64,000 bases of DNA from Aulostomus chinensis (lineage: Eukaryota > Chordata > Actinopteri > Syngnathiformes > Aulostomidae): contig JBBMOA010000017.1 in assembly GCA_037954235.1 (NCBI GenBank), forward strand, positions 14,410,027 through 14,474,026, in the 5' to 3' direction. A program made the position numbers and the translations under genes. The notes below the pieces were generated by a model. That model was given only the letters and a program-made list of their open reading frames with translations, ran no database searches and was not told where the DNA came from. The first letter of the stretch is position 1. Each line of letters starts with the position of its first letter. This document shows positions 47,210 to 57,985 of this stretch, one piece after another.

Positions 47210-47437
47210 TTAATATTGCATAGCTGTATTGCTTTTAAAGCTGCCAGTGTGTTTCCTGGGCAATAACGTGCCTAGTTTGTAGCTATAAAAGGCTCCTTGG
47301 CACTTTCTACAAGCAGCATAGCCACTGAGAATGATATTCTCACAGTCTCTGAGCACAACAAAGTTCTTCCAAATGTCCAACTTGGACTTGGAGTTATCTA
47401 CGATACGGCATTCATTGCTAGCGGTTATGTCGTCCAT
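47210..47437 (-). pseudogene. hAT-type transposase remnant: BED zinc-finger segment
   Basis: A 75-codon minus frame begins MDDITASNECRIVDNSKSK and ends at a stop after TAMQY. Residues about 17-62 resemble the BED finger at the N-terminus of hAT transposases and ZBED proteins: KLDIWKNFVVLRD (aromatic core), then AACRKCQGAFYSYKLGT (the C-x2-C pair) and LLPRKHTG (a His of the second pair). Only one His is clear where BED fingers usually have two zinc ligands (HxxxH or HxxxC), so the finger looks broken or cut by an exon end. No dimerisation domain or catalytic DDE region follows. The minus-strand upstream region (47438-47490) is GCTAGC/CTGCTG-rich, like a 5' leader. It could be a dead transposon first exon or, less likely, a first exon of a domesticated ZBED-like gene. 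Confidence 0.5.
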
Positions 47438-47719
47438 TTTGACAGCTAGCAGCAGCAGCAGAAGCTCGTCACATCGTTAGCTAAGCTAAACTATCTCCAA
47501 ATCAAATTATCAACATGTCAAGTAATAGCTAGCTTCAGTTGAGATCTCTTTTATCATATAAGACACAACTAATTTTCCAAACATACAACACACGTACATA
47601 CATGTTATGAAGCTTAATTCATAGACCACACTAATGATACAAATATGAACAGCATAGAATAATTACAAACAAGTGCAGACAATCCTTTTTCACAAAATTC
47701 CACAGATTTATTTTTTTTT
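47438..47719. other. Flank of the hAT remnant
   Basis: Contains AGCAGCAGCAGC (47451-47462) and CGTTAGCTAAGCTAAAC. The rest is A+T-rich sequence with no gene. Transposon termini were not identified. Confidence 0.45.
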
Positions 47720-47738
47720 GGGGGGGGGGGGGGGGGGG
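47720..47738. repeat. Poly-G tract, G19
   Basis: Nineteen consecutive G directly after a T10 run. Confidence 0.95.
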
Positions 47739-47920
47739 TCATTTCATTTCAAGGTTGTTGGTGGGGGGAGGCAATCAGAGCCAGACAAGCTTCCACACTC
47801 TGACAGACATGATTTTTCTCCTCTCTCTCCTCTAAATCTGTTGCTATCAGAATTGAAATGCCCTTTAAAGACAGCAGTTTGAGCGGTCAGCTGGTGACCT
47901 GTTTCACAGCTGCAAGACAA

Positions 47921-47941
47921 CCCCCCCCCCCCCCCCCCCCC
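47921..47941. repeat. Poly-C tract, C21
   Basis: Twenty-one consecutive C, 180 bp from a G19 run. The two could pair as a long G:C hairpin in single-stranded DNA. Confidence 0.95.
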
Positions 47942-48520
47942 AAATTTAGCAGATCTAACTTTGACAGCACATGAAGAAAGATCAATAAAAATCTGTCAGG
48001 AGATGACTTCCACTCCCTTTCATTTAGTGATAAAGGTGAGTGTGTGTCTGCAGATAGATGGGGCGTGGAAACACAATCTTGCTGGATACAGATGTTGAGA
48101 ATGTGTGAAAATAAAAGATAAGGAATACATGAATAAAATCAAAACACGTCTCTTTTGCCAATTCGGGTTGTCCGAGCACAAAAAAAATAAATTAAAAAAA
48201 AGCACGGAATGTCACCATTGTCTTTAGGTTGGCGCATGACCTCTGGGCACACGGGAAACGCATGTGCATATATAACCAGGCAAATTTACACAACGCTCTG
48301 AGCAAGCTTCATAATTCACAGGCTGGGTTTGTTTGAACCTTCTTTGTCCCCATCAGAGAGCGCTAGGTCTGCGGCCACACACTCTACTCCGAGTCCCTGG
48401 TTCATCTGGATAGCTGGAGGCCGAGTCGGAGACAGATAATAGACCAAAGGTACAAAGGCGCATATATCGCAATACATGCATGAGAGGAAAGTGCAGGGTC
48501 GTTATAGCAGTCTTGAGATA
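47942..48520. other. Non-coding sequence, no gene seen
   Basis: A-rich runs near 48180-48200. Otherwise unique-looking sequence. Confidence 0.5.
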
Positions 48521-48549
48521 CCCCCCCCCCCCCCCGCGCCGCCCCCTCC
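48521..48549 (-). other. C15 tract with further C runs (minus-strand G4 / i-motif type)
   Basis: C15 then GCGCCG, C5, T, C3. On the minus strand this gives several G runs with short loops. Confidence 0.75.
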
Positions 48550-49415
48550 CATCACTTTCTCTGATGTCTGTGTACAAGGGTGACTTGTCATTGTCCTCAT
48601 GCTCGGCCTAAAGCGAAGCTCCTTTGTTATTGTCTCTGAATGCATAAAACCTTTTTGTCTGGACCACAAAATAGAGGACGGGGCAATTACAGACAAAACA
48701 CCAGGGCGTCTTGAAGTCGTTTTTGAAAGAATTTTCCCTCCTTTTTTTTTTCTTTTGTCACAAAAATGATAGCTTCATGGAAAATGGTGAATATTTTAGC
48801 GCATCATATTTATTAATAATCTGAATTAACCCTTGTAAATGGAACAAAACAACCAACAGACATGAAAAGTGTTTTTTTCTCCTCCTTCCATTAGATCTTC
48901 AAGTGATAACTCCAGATGAAAACTTTCAGATCATATGTAAGACTTTTGGCGAGCCTTCAAAACAAACTTCACTGCCGCCAAAATCTCTGAAATGTTACCA
49001 CGGTTCCTCTGTTCCTCAGTGAGAGTGCGATGACGAGTCGTTCTCCCAGTTCAGAGCGCTAATGGTGTCTGCGGAAAGGCGTGCAGCAGCACCGCGTTAC
49101 AGGCTGGCAGGGATGTGCTTGGAGTGGTACACTTGTCAGAGCCCATCATATACGAGCGCTCTTCTGAACTACAGCCGTGAATAATTTCTTCACCATCCCC
49201 AAAAAAAAAACCCTCTTCTTTTTTCTTTTCACCCATATCTTTACAGAACGAAGTCCTTGTTTCAACACTTGCAGTGGAGAAAGCAAAGAGATAGAACACA
49301 GGATCAGTCTCTCTTTGTTTAAGTGAAGAAAGTTTGCAAAACTGGGCTCAAAGCTTGACATTAAAAGAAGAGCTTATATGAGCAGTGAAGTTGAGAGAAA
49401 TTCAGGGTGGCAGGG
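48550..49415. other. Non-coding sequence, no gene seen
   Basis: T-rich run at 48742-48755 and an A10 run at 49201-49210. Nothing coding. Confidence 0.5.
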
Positions 49416-49475
<60 letters not shown>

Positions 49476-49476
49476 T
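49416..49476. repeat. (TA)n-(TG)n-(GA)n compound microsatellite
   Basis: TATATATA, then about 20 TG units, then GAGAGAGAGAGAG. Confidence 0.96.
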
Positions 49477-49839
49477 GGGGTACGAGTTAGCTTATCTAAT
49501 TGCAAACGAGAGCGTGTGGACACTCGTCATGGACTTGTCAAAACATGGCTGCCTGTGAATTTGCTCAGTGGTGATTCTACTGTTTGTTAAAAGATTTTGT
49601 TTTCATACAGACAGGCCTTTTGAGAGCGCCAGAGCACAATTGTAGCAATTACTCAGATAGGTGCTGGAGAAAGAAACACAATGAAAATTCTCATCGCAAG
49701 CATCCCTTAACAACTATTGCCTCATTCTTTGGTCTTTGTTTTCACTTGTTTGTGCACCAATTTCCAACACCCGATTTGCAGATATGCACTTCTATCGCGG
49801 TCTGAGAGGTAAACTGCAGCTTTATTTGTTCGCTTTGCC
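49477..49839. other. Non-coding sequence, no gene seen
   Basis: Unique-looking sequence with a 73-codon + frame of no recognisable family. Confidence 0.5.
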
Positions 49840-50030
49840 AAATATGTCAGATTGTGATGTATTGCGAAGATGAAGGAGGCTATTAAAAGTTAGAAGTGTC
49901 GATATAAATGCCCATTAAAGCGGCACATTAAATGGCTGTTATTAGGTGTTATCACTGCCACTATGATGCTCCAGGCTTCTACCAGCAGACCAGAAGGTGC
50001 TTATTATCTATTCTTAATACATATAAACAT
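49840..50030. promoter_or_regulatory. Candidate conserved non-coding element
   Basis: Repeat-free block with ATAAATGCCCATTAAAGC, CATTAAATGG and AGGTGTTATCACTGCC. T-box-like (AGGTGTTA) and homeodomain-type words are present. Regulatory role is inferred. Confidence 0.32.
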
Positions 50031-51534
50031 TAAGTGACCCAAATTTTCCAAACGCCCAGCTATTGAAGTACTGTACGTATTTTGTGTATAAATAGCACGC
50101 TAATTTTTTAAGTGTCATGAGTTTACACAGCCAAATCACGAGTGACGCTCAGCATAGCTAAGCAGTGTTTCGGTTTAACTCAATTTGTTTCCAACATGGC
50201 GGCCAGGTAACACCGGTACCCAAAAATATGTCTCTGGAGACATTTGAGGTGAGAAATAACACAAAAATTTAACTTTTATTCATCCTGAATCTCACTAGGA
50301 GGCTGGATTCAATTTCAAATGTACGATGTGAAACACGCTAGCAACGGATGCTAGCAAACATGGTTTGACCTCCTTGTCAGCGTGTCTGTTTTGCCAGGAT
50401 GTGATCGTGAGATGGAGGCCGGTGCGAGGACGGGCTTGATGGAACATTGCAGGTTCTAGCTGCACCATTCACTGCAATGAGAACCTTCATTTTCTTTTCA
50501 GGGGGAAAAATGAAATGATAGTTTGAGGTTGAGGTCTGGACCCATTTTTAAATCAATTTCAGAAAAGAAAAAAAAAAAGAATATTGGTGGCAAAAAAATC
50601 GACATGATAAAATCAAATACTATATAGAATAAATACACTTAAGTTACATAAATCAATTACACCCTCCACAATATTAGCTTATTGTTGTTTATCCATTTCA
50701 TAATGAATGAATTTGTTTTTTACAGTGTCAGTCAGTCAAGGTGCCCTTTTCAACGCTACATACATTATATTACACATTGTGTGTACAGAATAATGCAACT
50801 GCAACTTAAATACAAAATGCACTTTTTTCTTTTCCCACATCATACAGGCTGAATGTACAACATGGAGGGTTCTTTTTTTGAAGCACAATTCAAGTTTTTC
50901 ATCTACAATGCATGGAAGAAATGATCAGAGATAAACCCAGTCGGACTAAAAGTACATCTCTCATTTCATCATACACTGGATAACAGAATATTAAATGCCT
51001 TTCATATGTTTTCACCAATTAACGGGGCATCGATGGAGTTTAACACCAAGGGTTGGAGTGAATTTTAGAGAAAAGAGGACGATGCACTTAAAATGTAGTG
51101 ACAGGGGCATTTTAATTTTTCTTTTTTTTGAAAAAAGTACTGCTAATGAAAGAGGGGGAGAATGTGTCAGTGGGAGGAAGTGAGAGAGCAAGAGAGCAGG
51201 CAGCTGGCCACAAGCAGTGAGTTTGATGTTGATTTCACAGCGGTGGGAGGAAAGTGAGAGAAGCTTCTTCTCACAGATGTTCACAAGCTGCTGTCAAGAA
51301 AACATCAGCCAGAAAAAACTTGACGAAGACACTCTGTCCAAGCAGGCCTGAGAACTGCAAGCATGCTTTCCAAAATCTACAGTGTTTTAAGGAGACACAT
51401 CCTTCTGCCACCGCTGGAACGTCCTTGCTTATCAGTTGTCACTGGTTGCAGTGAGGTCAAAGTTGAGGGAAGGAAGAGGCAATTTTATTTTTCAGCACAG
51501 GACTGCAAACTGCTGATGGATGCACTTCCTACGT
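50031..51534. other. Non-coding block, no gene seen
   Basis: Contains AACATGGCGGCCAGG at about 50193 and an A10 run near 50568-50577. Otherwise A+T-rich, unique-looking sequence. Confidence 0.5.
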
Positions 51535-51588
51535 CTACACACACACACACACTCACGCACACACACACGCGCGCGCACACACACACAA
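51535..51588. repeat. (AC)n with central CGCGCGCG
   Basis: AC units with a central CGCGCGCG (about 51568-51576). CG inside AC repeats is the classic Z-DNA-prone arrangement. Confidence 0.95.
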
Positions 51589-52339
51589 GAGGAACAAACG
51601 GTGCAATTGTATGCTAATGTTATTGCTTGTGGCCATGCATTATCTGCTCAACAGAGCGAAAGATTAACAACAAGCTCCAATCACTTATGTTTTAAAGAAA
51701 AAAATATTTGTTTGACAGCGTTTAGCACTTCAGTTTTAATGCCAGAAGGCATTAATGTCAAGTAATGAGTGAGACTAATCCCCCGTTGGTTTCTGCGGCT
51801 TTGAGCATTCAAACTTGATGCGTCTCCTCACTTCACTGTAAATGCCTGCGGACCTCTTAATGTGTGTGCCAAATGCCCTGCCGGCTTGGATTGACCATAA
51901 TGGATTTGGTCCAAAGACAGATATCCAACACTCCAAAATTGATTTGATCTCTCAGGACACACAATGAGAGATGATTTTTTACAATTGAGACATCAATGGA
52001 GCATAGACCACAATCGAGGAAATGGAGAAAGTCTATCCTTTTTAAACAGGCACTGAAAAAGACAAACATGAAAAGTTATTAGTATTCCCAAGCTAATTTT
52101 ATCTTATTTTTATGAGGTTAGACATTCATTTATCAGATTAAGACTGGTTTGAATCAGAGTTAAAGCGTCATTTTTTCATTGTTGTTTCTGTGATAATTTA
52201 CTTGATAAATTATGTAGAAATAAGGGGGATATCTTGTTTTGTTTTTTTTGTTTTTTTTACAGCTAATGCTATTATCAACATAATTTCAGGTTAAAGATCT
52301 GTAATCTATTACAGTCTGTTTTTAAAATCAGTCACTCAG
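51589..52339. other. Non-coding sequence, no gene seen
   Basis: A T-rich run at 52236-52259. Otherwise unique-looking sequence. Confidence 0.5.
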
Positions 52340-52965
52340 CCAGACAGAGTCCGATTGCTCATAAATTCAGCATCGAATAAAGTGATCAGATTACATTTAA
52401 TGCATTTTTTTGTATCCGCAGACCTCTGCCATAAATTAAAACCATCTGAAAGCGTCTGGAGTGCATTTCATTTCGCCTTGATTCATGTGCTGTAATATAA
52501 CCCCTCTCGGATTCCCTGTGTGGCACAGGACAGCGAGACTAGTGAGCTGAGTGCGTCAGGAGATTAAAACCTGACCGCGAGATTGGACTCAGGATGTAGG
52601 CATCAGATAATATAGTAGAGATATAATAAAAGTGTAAACAAAAACCTGGCACGGGAGAGAAGCTGTGCCTGTTCATAGAATCACCTCACTCGCCATTGTC
52701 TCCATAACAAAAGAGATTCCATAAGTCTGGCGCCCTGTAAGTTATTAACAGTTGACTGAATTACATACTTCAAAACCTTAAGTGATTTGAGATTCGTCCC
52801 AGCTTTCCCATTGTTGGACAGCATGTGTGGCTCTCCATACAAGGCCTGAATAAACAAGCAGGCCTTTATGGAAGAGATACAAGTGTTCTGTAATCCCTTC
52901 AAAATATTGCTGCAATAGCTAAACTGGCCCATGAATGCAATGAAGATGTCAAAATATTCCGTTTC
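52340..52965. promoter_or_regulatory. Candidate conserved non-coding element (large, A+T-rich)
   Basis: About 600 bp almost free of simple repeats, with CATAAATTCAGC, GTGATCAGATTACATTTA, CATAAATTAAAACC, GGAGATTAAAACC and AGTTATTAACAG. It may be two adjacent elements. Function is inferred. Confidence 0.3.
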
Positions 52966-53600
52966 CTTTCTAGACAGACAAGTCTGTTAAATCACTTTAG
53001 CACATGTAAGTCTACAAGGACAGATTAAGATGTGTAAAGCTCTTGCACTCTGTCAGCATACTGCTGAGCCCTTCCCCTCCGCAGGCTGGGTTTACACCTT
53101 TGTGTCCTTGTGTGCCCGGCTGCTGGAGTGATAGATCGGTCGTCCCGTTCCTAGTTGGGAACAGCACTGAGTGAGACGCCTGCCGGACAGCTGTGCTGGC
53201 ATGGACTGCAATCCTTGCTGCCAAGTCGCAGAGCCTTTTTACCCCTGCTGCTCTCTGAGCACTGCTCAGTGCTTACCGTGAGCCTCCTCCCTGTCGGGCT
53301 TCAATAACAAAACACACGTCGGGTTTTAACAGCTCACTTTGCACTGGCTTGGCGGCCCGGTCTGGCTTTTGTGCTGCTGGCAGCAGTTGTGTCAGCGTGA
53401 CCAGGGTAGCATTCAAGGTCATACTTTAGTCCATGAACCCTTCCAGATTGTCAGAAAGCAGGATTTTTAGTTCTGATCAATTTGGAAATGTGTTAATCAC
53501 AGTAACTTTATAACACAGTTAAAAGTTATTCTTCAAAACAGAGTTAATCCGAATCCAAAGGTGCCCGAAATTTACTTCCTGTGATTCAAAAGCAGTTTAT
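52966..53600. other. Non-coding sequence, no gene seen
   Basis: GC-richer region (53070-53410), then A+T-rich. No assignable feature. Confidence 0.5.
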
Positions 53601-53794
53601 GGGTCTTGAGCCTATCCCAGCTGTCATTGGGCGAGAAGCTGGATGGGTTGCCAGTCTACTGCAGGGCCATCAGGAGCATTTAAAGGTTCAGAATCTTGCA
53701 AAGGATACTTCGACATGGTCACCGGGGGAAGTGAGGATTGAACCGGCGACCCTTCGGTTGCTAGACCGCCACTCTACCTCCAAGCCATGCCGCC
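53601..53794 (-). mobile_element. Composite tRNA-derived SINE, minus strand
   Basis: On the minus strand the element begins with a tRNA-like head: box A-like TGGCTTGGAGGTAGAGTGGC (revcomp of about 53769-53788) and box B CCGGTTCAATCC (revcomp of 53734-53745). A segment containing CATGTCGAAGTATCC follows. It then runs into a different SINE end, the TCGCCCAATGACAGCTGGGA region (revcomp of about 53615-53634), which in other fish copies is the right end of the GTGTGGAGTTT-type repeat. Either the element is a chimera or one insertion abuts another. No poly(A) tail is clear. Confidence 0.65.
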
Positions 53795-53796
53795 AC

Positions 53797-53885
53797 TATT
53801 ATTATTATTCGGGCCTGGGCCTGAAGGAACTTCAGGCGAAGACCCTATTATGTTTGCTCGTTATTATTGTTATTATTTTTTACAT
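53797..53885 (+). repeat. Teleost-type dispersed repeat: GCGAAGACCCTATTATGTTT module
   Basis: An ATT-repeat leads into GGGCCTGGGCCTGAAGG, a short hairpin CCTGAAGGAACTTCAGG (53820-53836, arms CCTGAAG / CTTCAGG), then GCGAAGACCCTATTATGTTT and more ATT repeats. I know this CGAAGACCCTATT module, flanked by ATT/CTT repeats, as a recurrent dispersed sequence of fish genomes. The class is uncertain. Confidence 0.45.
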
Positions 53886-54810
53886 CTGGCAAACAAAACT
53901 GAACCACAAGCTGAGCCAGATTTGGCCCCTGTGCCCTGCTTTGCAGCCCCCCCGGGTTGTAAGAAGCATCATGGAGGACTTCTGAGAACCTCAGATTGAG
54001 ACATTGTACTCATAGTTACAGTAATTGTAGCGAGGCGTAATATATGATTAGCATTTTGCTGTGGCACTGCATTAATAAAAAATGATGAAAAATCAATATT
54101 AGTCATTACACCACAAAGCAGGATAAAATATTAACTAGTTTGGAAACTGACCTGAGGAGATTTCTTTTCCTCCGTCAGTGCAGGCTTAATATAGTTATTA
54201 TAATAAACATCTACAGTGGTGAAAGTAGCTGGGGAAATATCATATTTACTAACAGGAGGGAAGATGAGCGCCTAACTTACAGTATCATTTTTAGCAACAC
54301 ACATTTTTCTTTTTTTTTTTTTAGTCCATCACAGGCAGGTGAAGATGTTTGACGAGTGTAATGGAAGCTTTTGTACTTTCAAGCCCAGAATCATCAGGAT
54401 TTAGTCCAAACATCTGCCTGTATCAGACTTTACGGTATCAGGTGAATGAAGATACTTTGATCACTGCAAGCTCCTTCAAGTGTGAACGCGAAATCTGCTT
54501 CTATATTATGATTGTCTGTATAAAAAGCATACGTCTGAAACAGGAAGCAGATGATGTCATTAACAAGATTCTCCATACATTGTTCTCACTGTAGCAAACC
54601 ATCCAGGCTCTATCTATTGTGAATGGGTTCCCAGTGGAAGGATCGACATGGATTTCACAAACAATTTATCCTAAATTGCAGGAAAATTGGCTGCAGATCT
54701 TCACGGGGGGACAGGAAAAAAAATGAGGTTAAGATGATCCATAGGGTATTTATTCACTAAGGCTCTCATGGTTGTTCCAAAGGGTTCTCCTCTTTCAAAA
54801 TAACCCACAG
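53886..54810. other. Non-coding sequence, no gene seen
   Basis: A C7 run near 53946 and a T12 run near 54312. The 53581-53985 open + frame runs through the SINE cluster and is not a gene. Confidence 0.5.
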
Positions 54811-54824
54811 CCCCCCCCCCCCCC
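54811..54824. repeat. Poly-C tract, C14
   Basis: Fourteen consecutive C, followed by TTCCCCC. Confidence 0.93.
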
Positions 54825-54854
54825 TTCCCCCAAAATCCCTCCGACAGCCCTCCC

Positions 54855-55130
54855 TTTCATTCGCCGTTTCAAATGTATTAATGGGCCGGAACCTTCCTGT
54901 ATGATCTTGGCCCTCTCCCTAATGAAAACGCTCTGCGGCTGGATCCCAGCGCAGTAATCATGCTCTGGTCTCCAGAGCACTCGGGTATGCAACATGCAGA
55001 GCAGGAAGAGCCCTAGCGTGACCCCACACTGTGTCCTTCAGTCACCCCCATGTTGCCCTGCGCCCTCTTGGCTCCAGCCTCTTTTCGTGTGAAGCCCTCA
55101 GTGCCAGAGGCCATAAGCCCAGACCTCTAT
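54855..55130. promoter_or_regulatory. Candidate conserved non-coding element
   Basis: Repeat-free, GC-balanced block containing TGTATTAATGGGC, CCCTAATGAAAACG, CAGTAATCATGC and inverted CTCTGG / CCAGAG (CTCTGGTCTCCAGAGCACTC). Regulatory role is inferred. Confidence 0.33.
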
Positions 55131-56460
55131 AGAGAGAGTTAAAAAAAAAGAAAAAAAAGCAGAAGTTGGATGGACTTTTTCTTTTTAAACAAACTTACTG
55201 TTTATATTTAACAGTCTTAAGTATCACATTAAAGCATGAAGGCATTCAAAAGACTCGGAGCGTGTTTTGAAATATTATTATCATGTTGTAGGCTGATTGT
55301 GTCGGTTCCAGTTCAAGATGATTTATCAATGTTTACTTTGACGTTTATCTACGTGAATGTTATCTGAAATGAAGCAAAGTTACATATTTCACATGATTAC
55401 ATCATCTTTAACGGGGGAATAGTGTGTACTTTCCTCTGGGTATCTTAGATGCATCATCCCATCGATGCCCTAAGCAACCAGACAGAGAATAATTGCCACA
55501 GAAACAAAAGCGCTCCCTGTGAGGTGTCATTCTTAAAGGCTGATGGGGACAAAACAGAAGCTGAAACCGAGAAGCTGCGTTTAGCTTGTCGGTAGCCACT
55601 AACACTTTGTTTGACAGGGTCTCCTTTGGTCTCAAGTCTGTCCCCTTAGGCCTCAGCTCTGAGCCTCAAGGTAAGCCCGACCAGATGTGGCGACCCGCGG
55701 TTCTTGCAGCTGCGTGGAATGACGGGTTAGTCGTTGGGATGTACATCATATGTTTGAACTTGTCTGTCTTCCCTGACAGAGCCGCTGAGTGCTGTTTTCA
55801 TTCCAAATGGATAATATCTTTTACAGTCTGGCAAAACTGTCAGCAAGGCCAAAGCGCTGAGTCCCACCTGCCTGTATTGTTGCCCATCACTCCTAATGAC
55901 AACCAGACACCTTCAAAGCCAGGGCAATAAGGTGCTAACTAGCTCACTGAGTGATCCCAAACATTTTCTATTGGAGTGTCACGCACAGATTTTCTTAGAT
56001 AACTTTGGGTATTTATTGTGAAACTTCACCCAAAAAAATGCATTTTGCCTTTCAAATACTCACAAATAGATGTCTTGAGCTCATGAGGGTAATGTTTTTC
56101 TTTCTTGTATCACTTTTGCTTGACTCCAGAATGCAGAGAAAGCAAGCCATGTATATACATCTTGAAGCTAATTTAAGCCCTAAACATCCATTTACAAACT
56201 CTCAAGCGCACAATTGGGTATAATTCACAGTTTCTTTACCCAACTGCATGCTCGATAATCCACGAAAACTTTGATTTGAGTAAAACACAAACGAGCAGTG
56301 ATCCTTGTTCACAATAGCACCGAGCTAGCGCAGTAAATTGAAAGAAGAAGTGGATTATACAGGATTAAACTGAAAGATTCACTTTGGGAGTTGTAAAATG
56401 AAAATTTTGGCACTTTTGTTGTTGTTTTGTTGCTCACCATAAGTTGCCATTAACATCAAG

Positions 56461-56461
<1 letters not shown>
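55131..56461. other. Non-coding block, no gene seen
   Basis: A-rich patch at 55140-55160. A 114-codon + frame (55586-55930) has no domain I recognise. Otherwise A+T-rich sequence. Confidence 0.5.

Positions 56462-56494
<33 letters not shown>
56462..56494. repeat. (TA)n microsatellite
   Basis: About 14 TA units ending in ACACAC. Confidence 0.95.
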
Positions 56495-56495
<1 letters not shown>

Positions 56496-57128
56496 AACAA
56501 AGAAGTGCAACAGAGAAAAGAAATGTGGATGACAAAGTTGAGAGCTTGTAAACTGATATTGTAGTTGCTGCAGCTGTTGTTAGCCTTCAATGGCCATTAG
56601 CTAAATATACGTTGCTAGCTCTTTCTACAAAGAAAGAAATGTCGTCGTGAGCTTCAGACGTTTATTTGTGAGAACTTGAGGCAAAAAACACGTTTTGGGG
56701 GTGAAGTATCACTTTAAATTTCTTACTATAGCTATGATCTGATCCATTGGTTTGGGGGGGGGGGGGGTCCACTTTAAGTACACATGACCCACTCTTTATG
56801 TTGAGTTTTAGGAAAAAAAAATCTTCCAGGCAATTTCCCGTAAACACTGCACATCTTAGTGTGTAATAATCTAATGGAGGGGTGATGTCACTCAAAGTCA
56901 ACGACATGAGATAAAGTCTGAGGACCATTTTCTAAAATCATGAACAACGCCCCGCTTACTTCAGTTTATGTGGGACACATTTTATGTGTGAGCACTTCTT
57001 CAGGGCAATTTATTTGAGAATAAAAGAGGAGCCGTGCCGTCCAACGTGTTAGTGGAGCGTGTGACAACTACACTATGGTCTGCATTTGTTTTTCTTGGCC
57101 ACTTCCATTCTCTCTCTCTGACCTTGAG

Positions 57129-57130
<2 letters not shown>
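56495..57130. other. Non-coding sequence with a G14 tract
   Basis: G14 at 56754-56767. Otherwise unique-looking sequence. Confidence 0.55.
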
Positions 57131-57182
<52 letters not shown>

Positions 57183-57200
57183 TGGGGTGGGGTGGGGGGG
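57131..57200. repeat. (GT)n microsatellite followed by G-rich run
   Basis: About 24 GT units (57131-57179), then GGTTGGGGTGGGGTGGGG-type sequence to 57200, which has several G runs and may form a G4. Confidence 0.95.
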
Positions 57201-57714
57201 GCAAGGACCAGCAGGCAATTGTCTGGTGTCTCAAATACTTAAGTCAGAAATTTTCTCTGCTCTACAAAGAACTGGAGCCCCTCTAACTACTGAAGAAATT
57301 ATGGAGAAAAGATAATGAAAGGAAATCTGTCAGATATGAAGAAGTCTCAGCTTTTTAGTGTCAGCGCCCAGCCAGGCATAAAATACTCCATTTAGGCTCT
57401 TTTTCCAGAAACAAAGCTTCCTGGCACAGCTTTACAGGTAGCGATTGTCTGAGAATGAAGGGAAAGGTTTCATTTCCTCCTTCTCCCTCTTTTACCCTAC
57501 ACATATACCCCCCCCCCCCCCCACTACCCCACTCCTCCCACCCTCCACTCTTTCCTGTAACATTCAGCAGTCTGGAGTTGTGTTGAAGCAAAAAACAACA
57601 ACAACAAAAAAAACAATAACAACAAAAAAAAAACAGCAGGAGATGAATCTCTTTAAGTCTTCTTGAACAACATAAAACCGAGCGAGTTTCCATTATTCAG
57701 GGGTCTGCGGTGCT
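57201..57714. other. Non-coding sequence with C15 and A-rich patch
   Basis: C15 at 57508-57522 and an (AAC)n/A-rich patch at 57590-57636. No gene. Confidence 0.55.
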
Positions 57715-57985
57715 TGTTTACAGTGGAGTGGGCTCGCTGCACCTGCACGCCGGATGGCCTGACAGCTTGATGGACCCTTTTAATGGTGATTCACTGGCCA
57801 GATCTATGTGGATAAAAATGGAATCGTGGGACAGCAATCTAATAAGAGAATAAAGTGCTGAATGGTTGCCACGGCCGTTGGACGGGTTCGCTGGGTCCTG
57901 TTCACCAGGCCGTCGTACTGGCTTGATATCAAAACCAAACTTTGATCTTGGGGCTTTATTGCGCGCTATCACCTCAGCTATGGCT
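57715..57985. promoter_or_regulatory. Candidate conserved non-coding element
   Basis: GC-balanced, repeat-free block with CTTTTAATGGTGATTC, CTAATAAGAG, ACTTTGATCTTGG (a TCF/LEF-type CTTTGAT core) and CTTTATTGCGCGC. The minus strand is open for 84 codons across it without recognisable protein features. Regulatory role is inferred. Confidence 0.35.

Noticed and set aside
53581..53985. 134-codon + frame
   Set aside because: It runs through a SINE and an ATT repeat module in antisense and has no protein features of its own.
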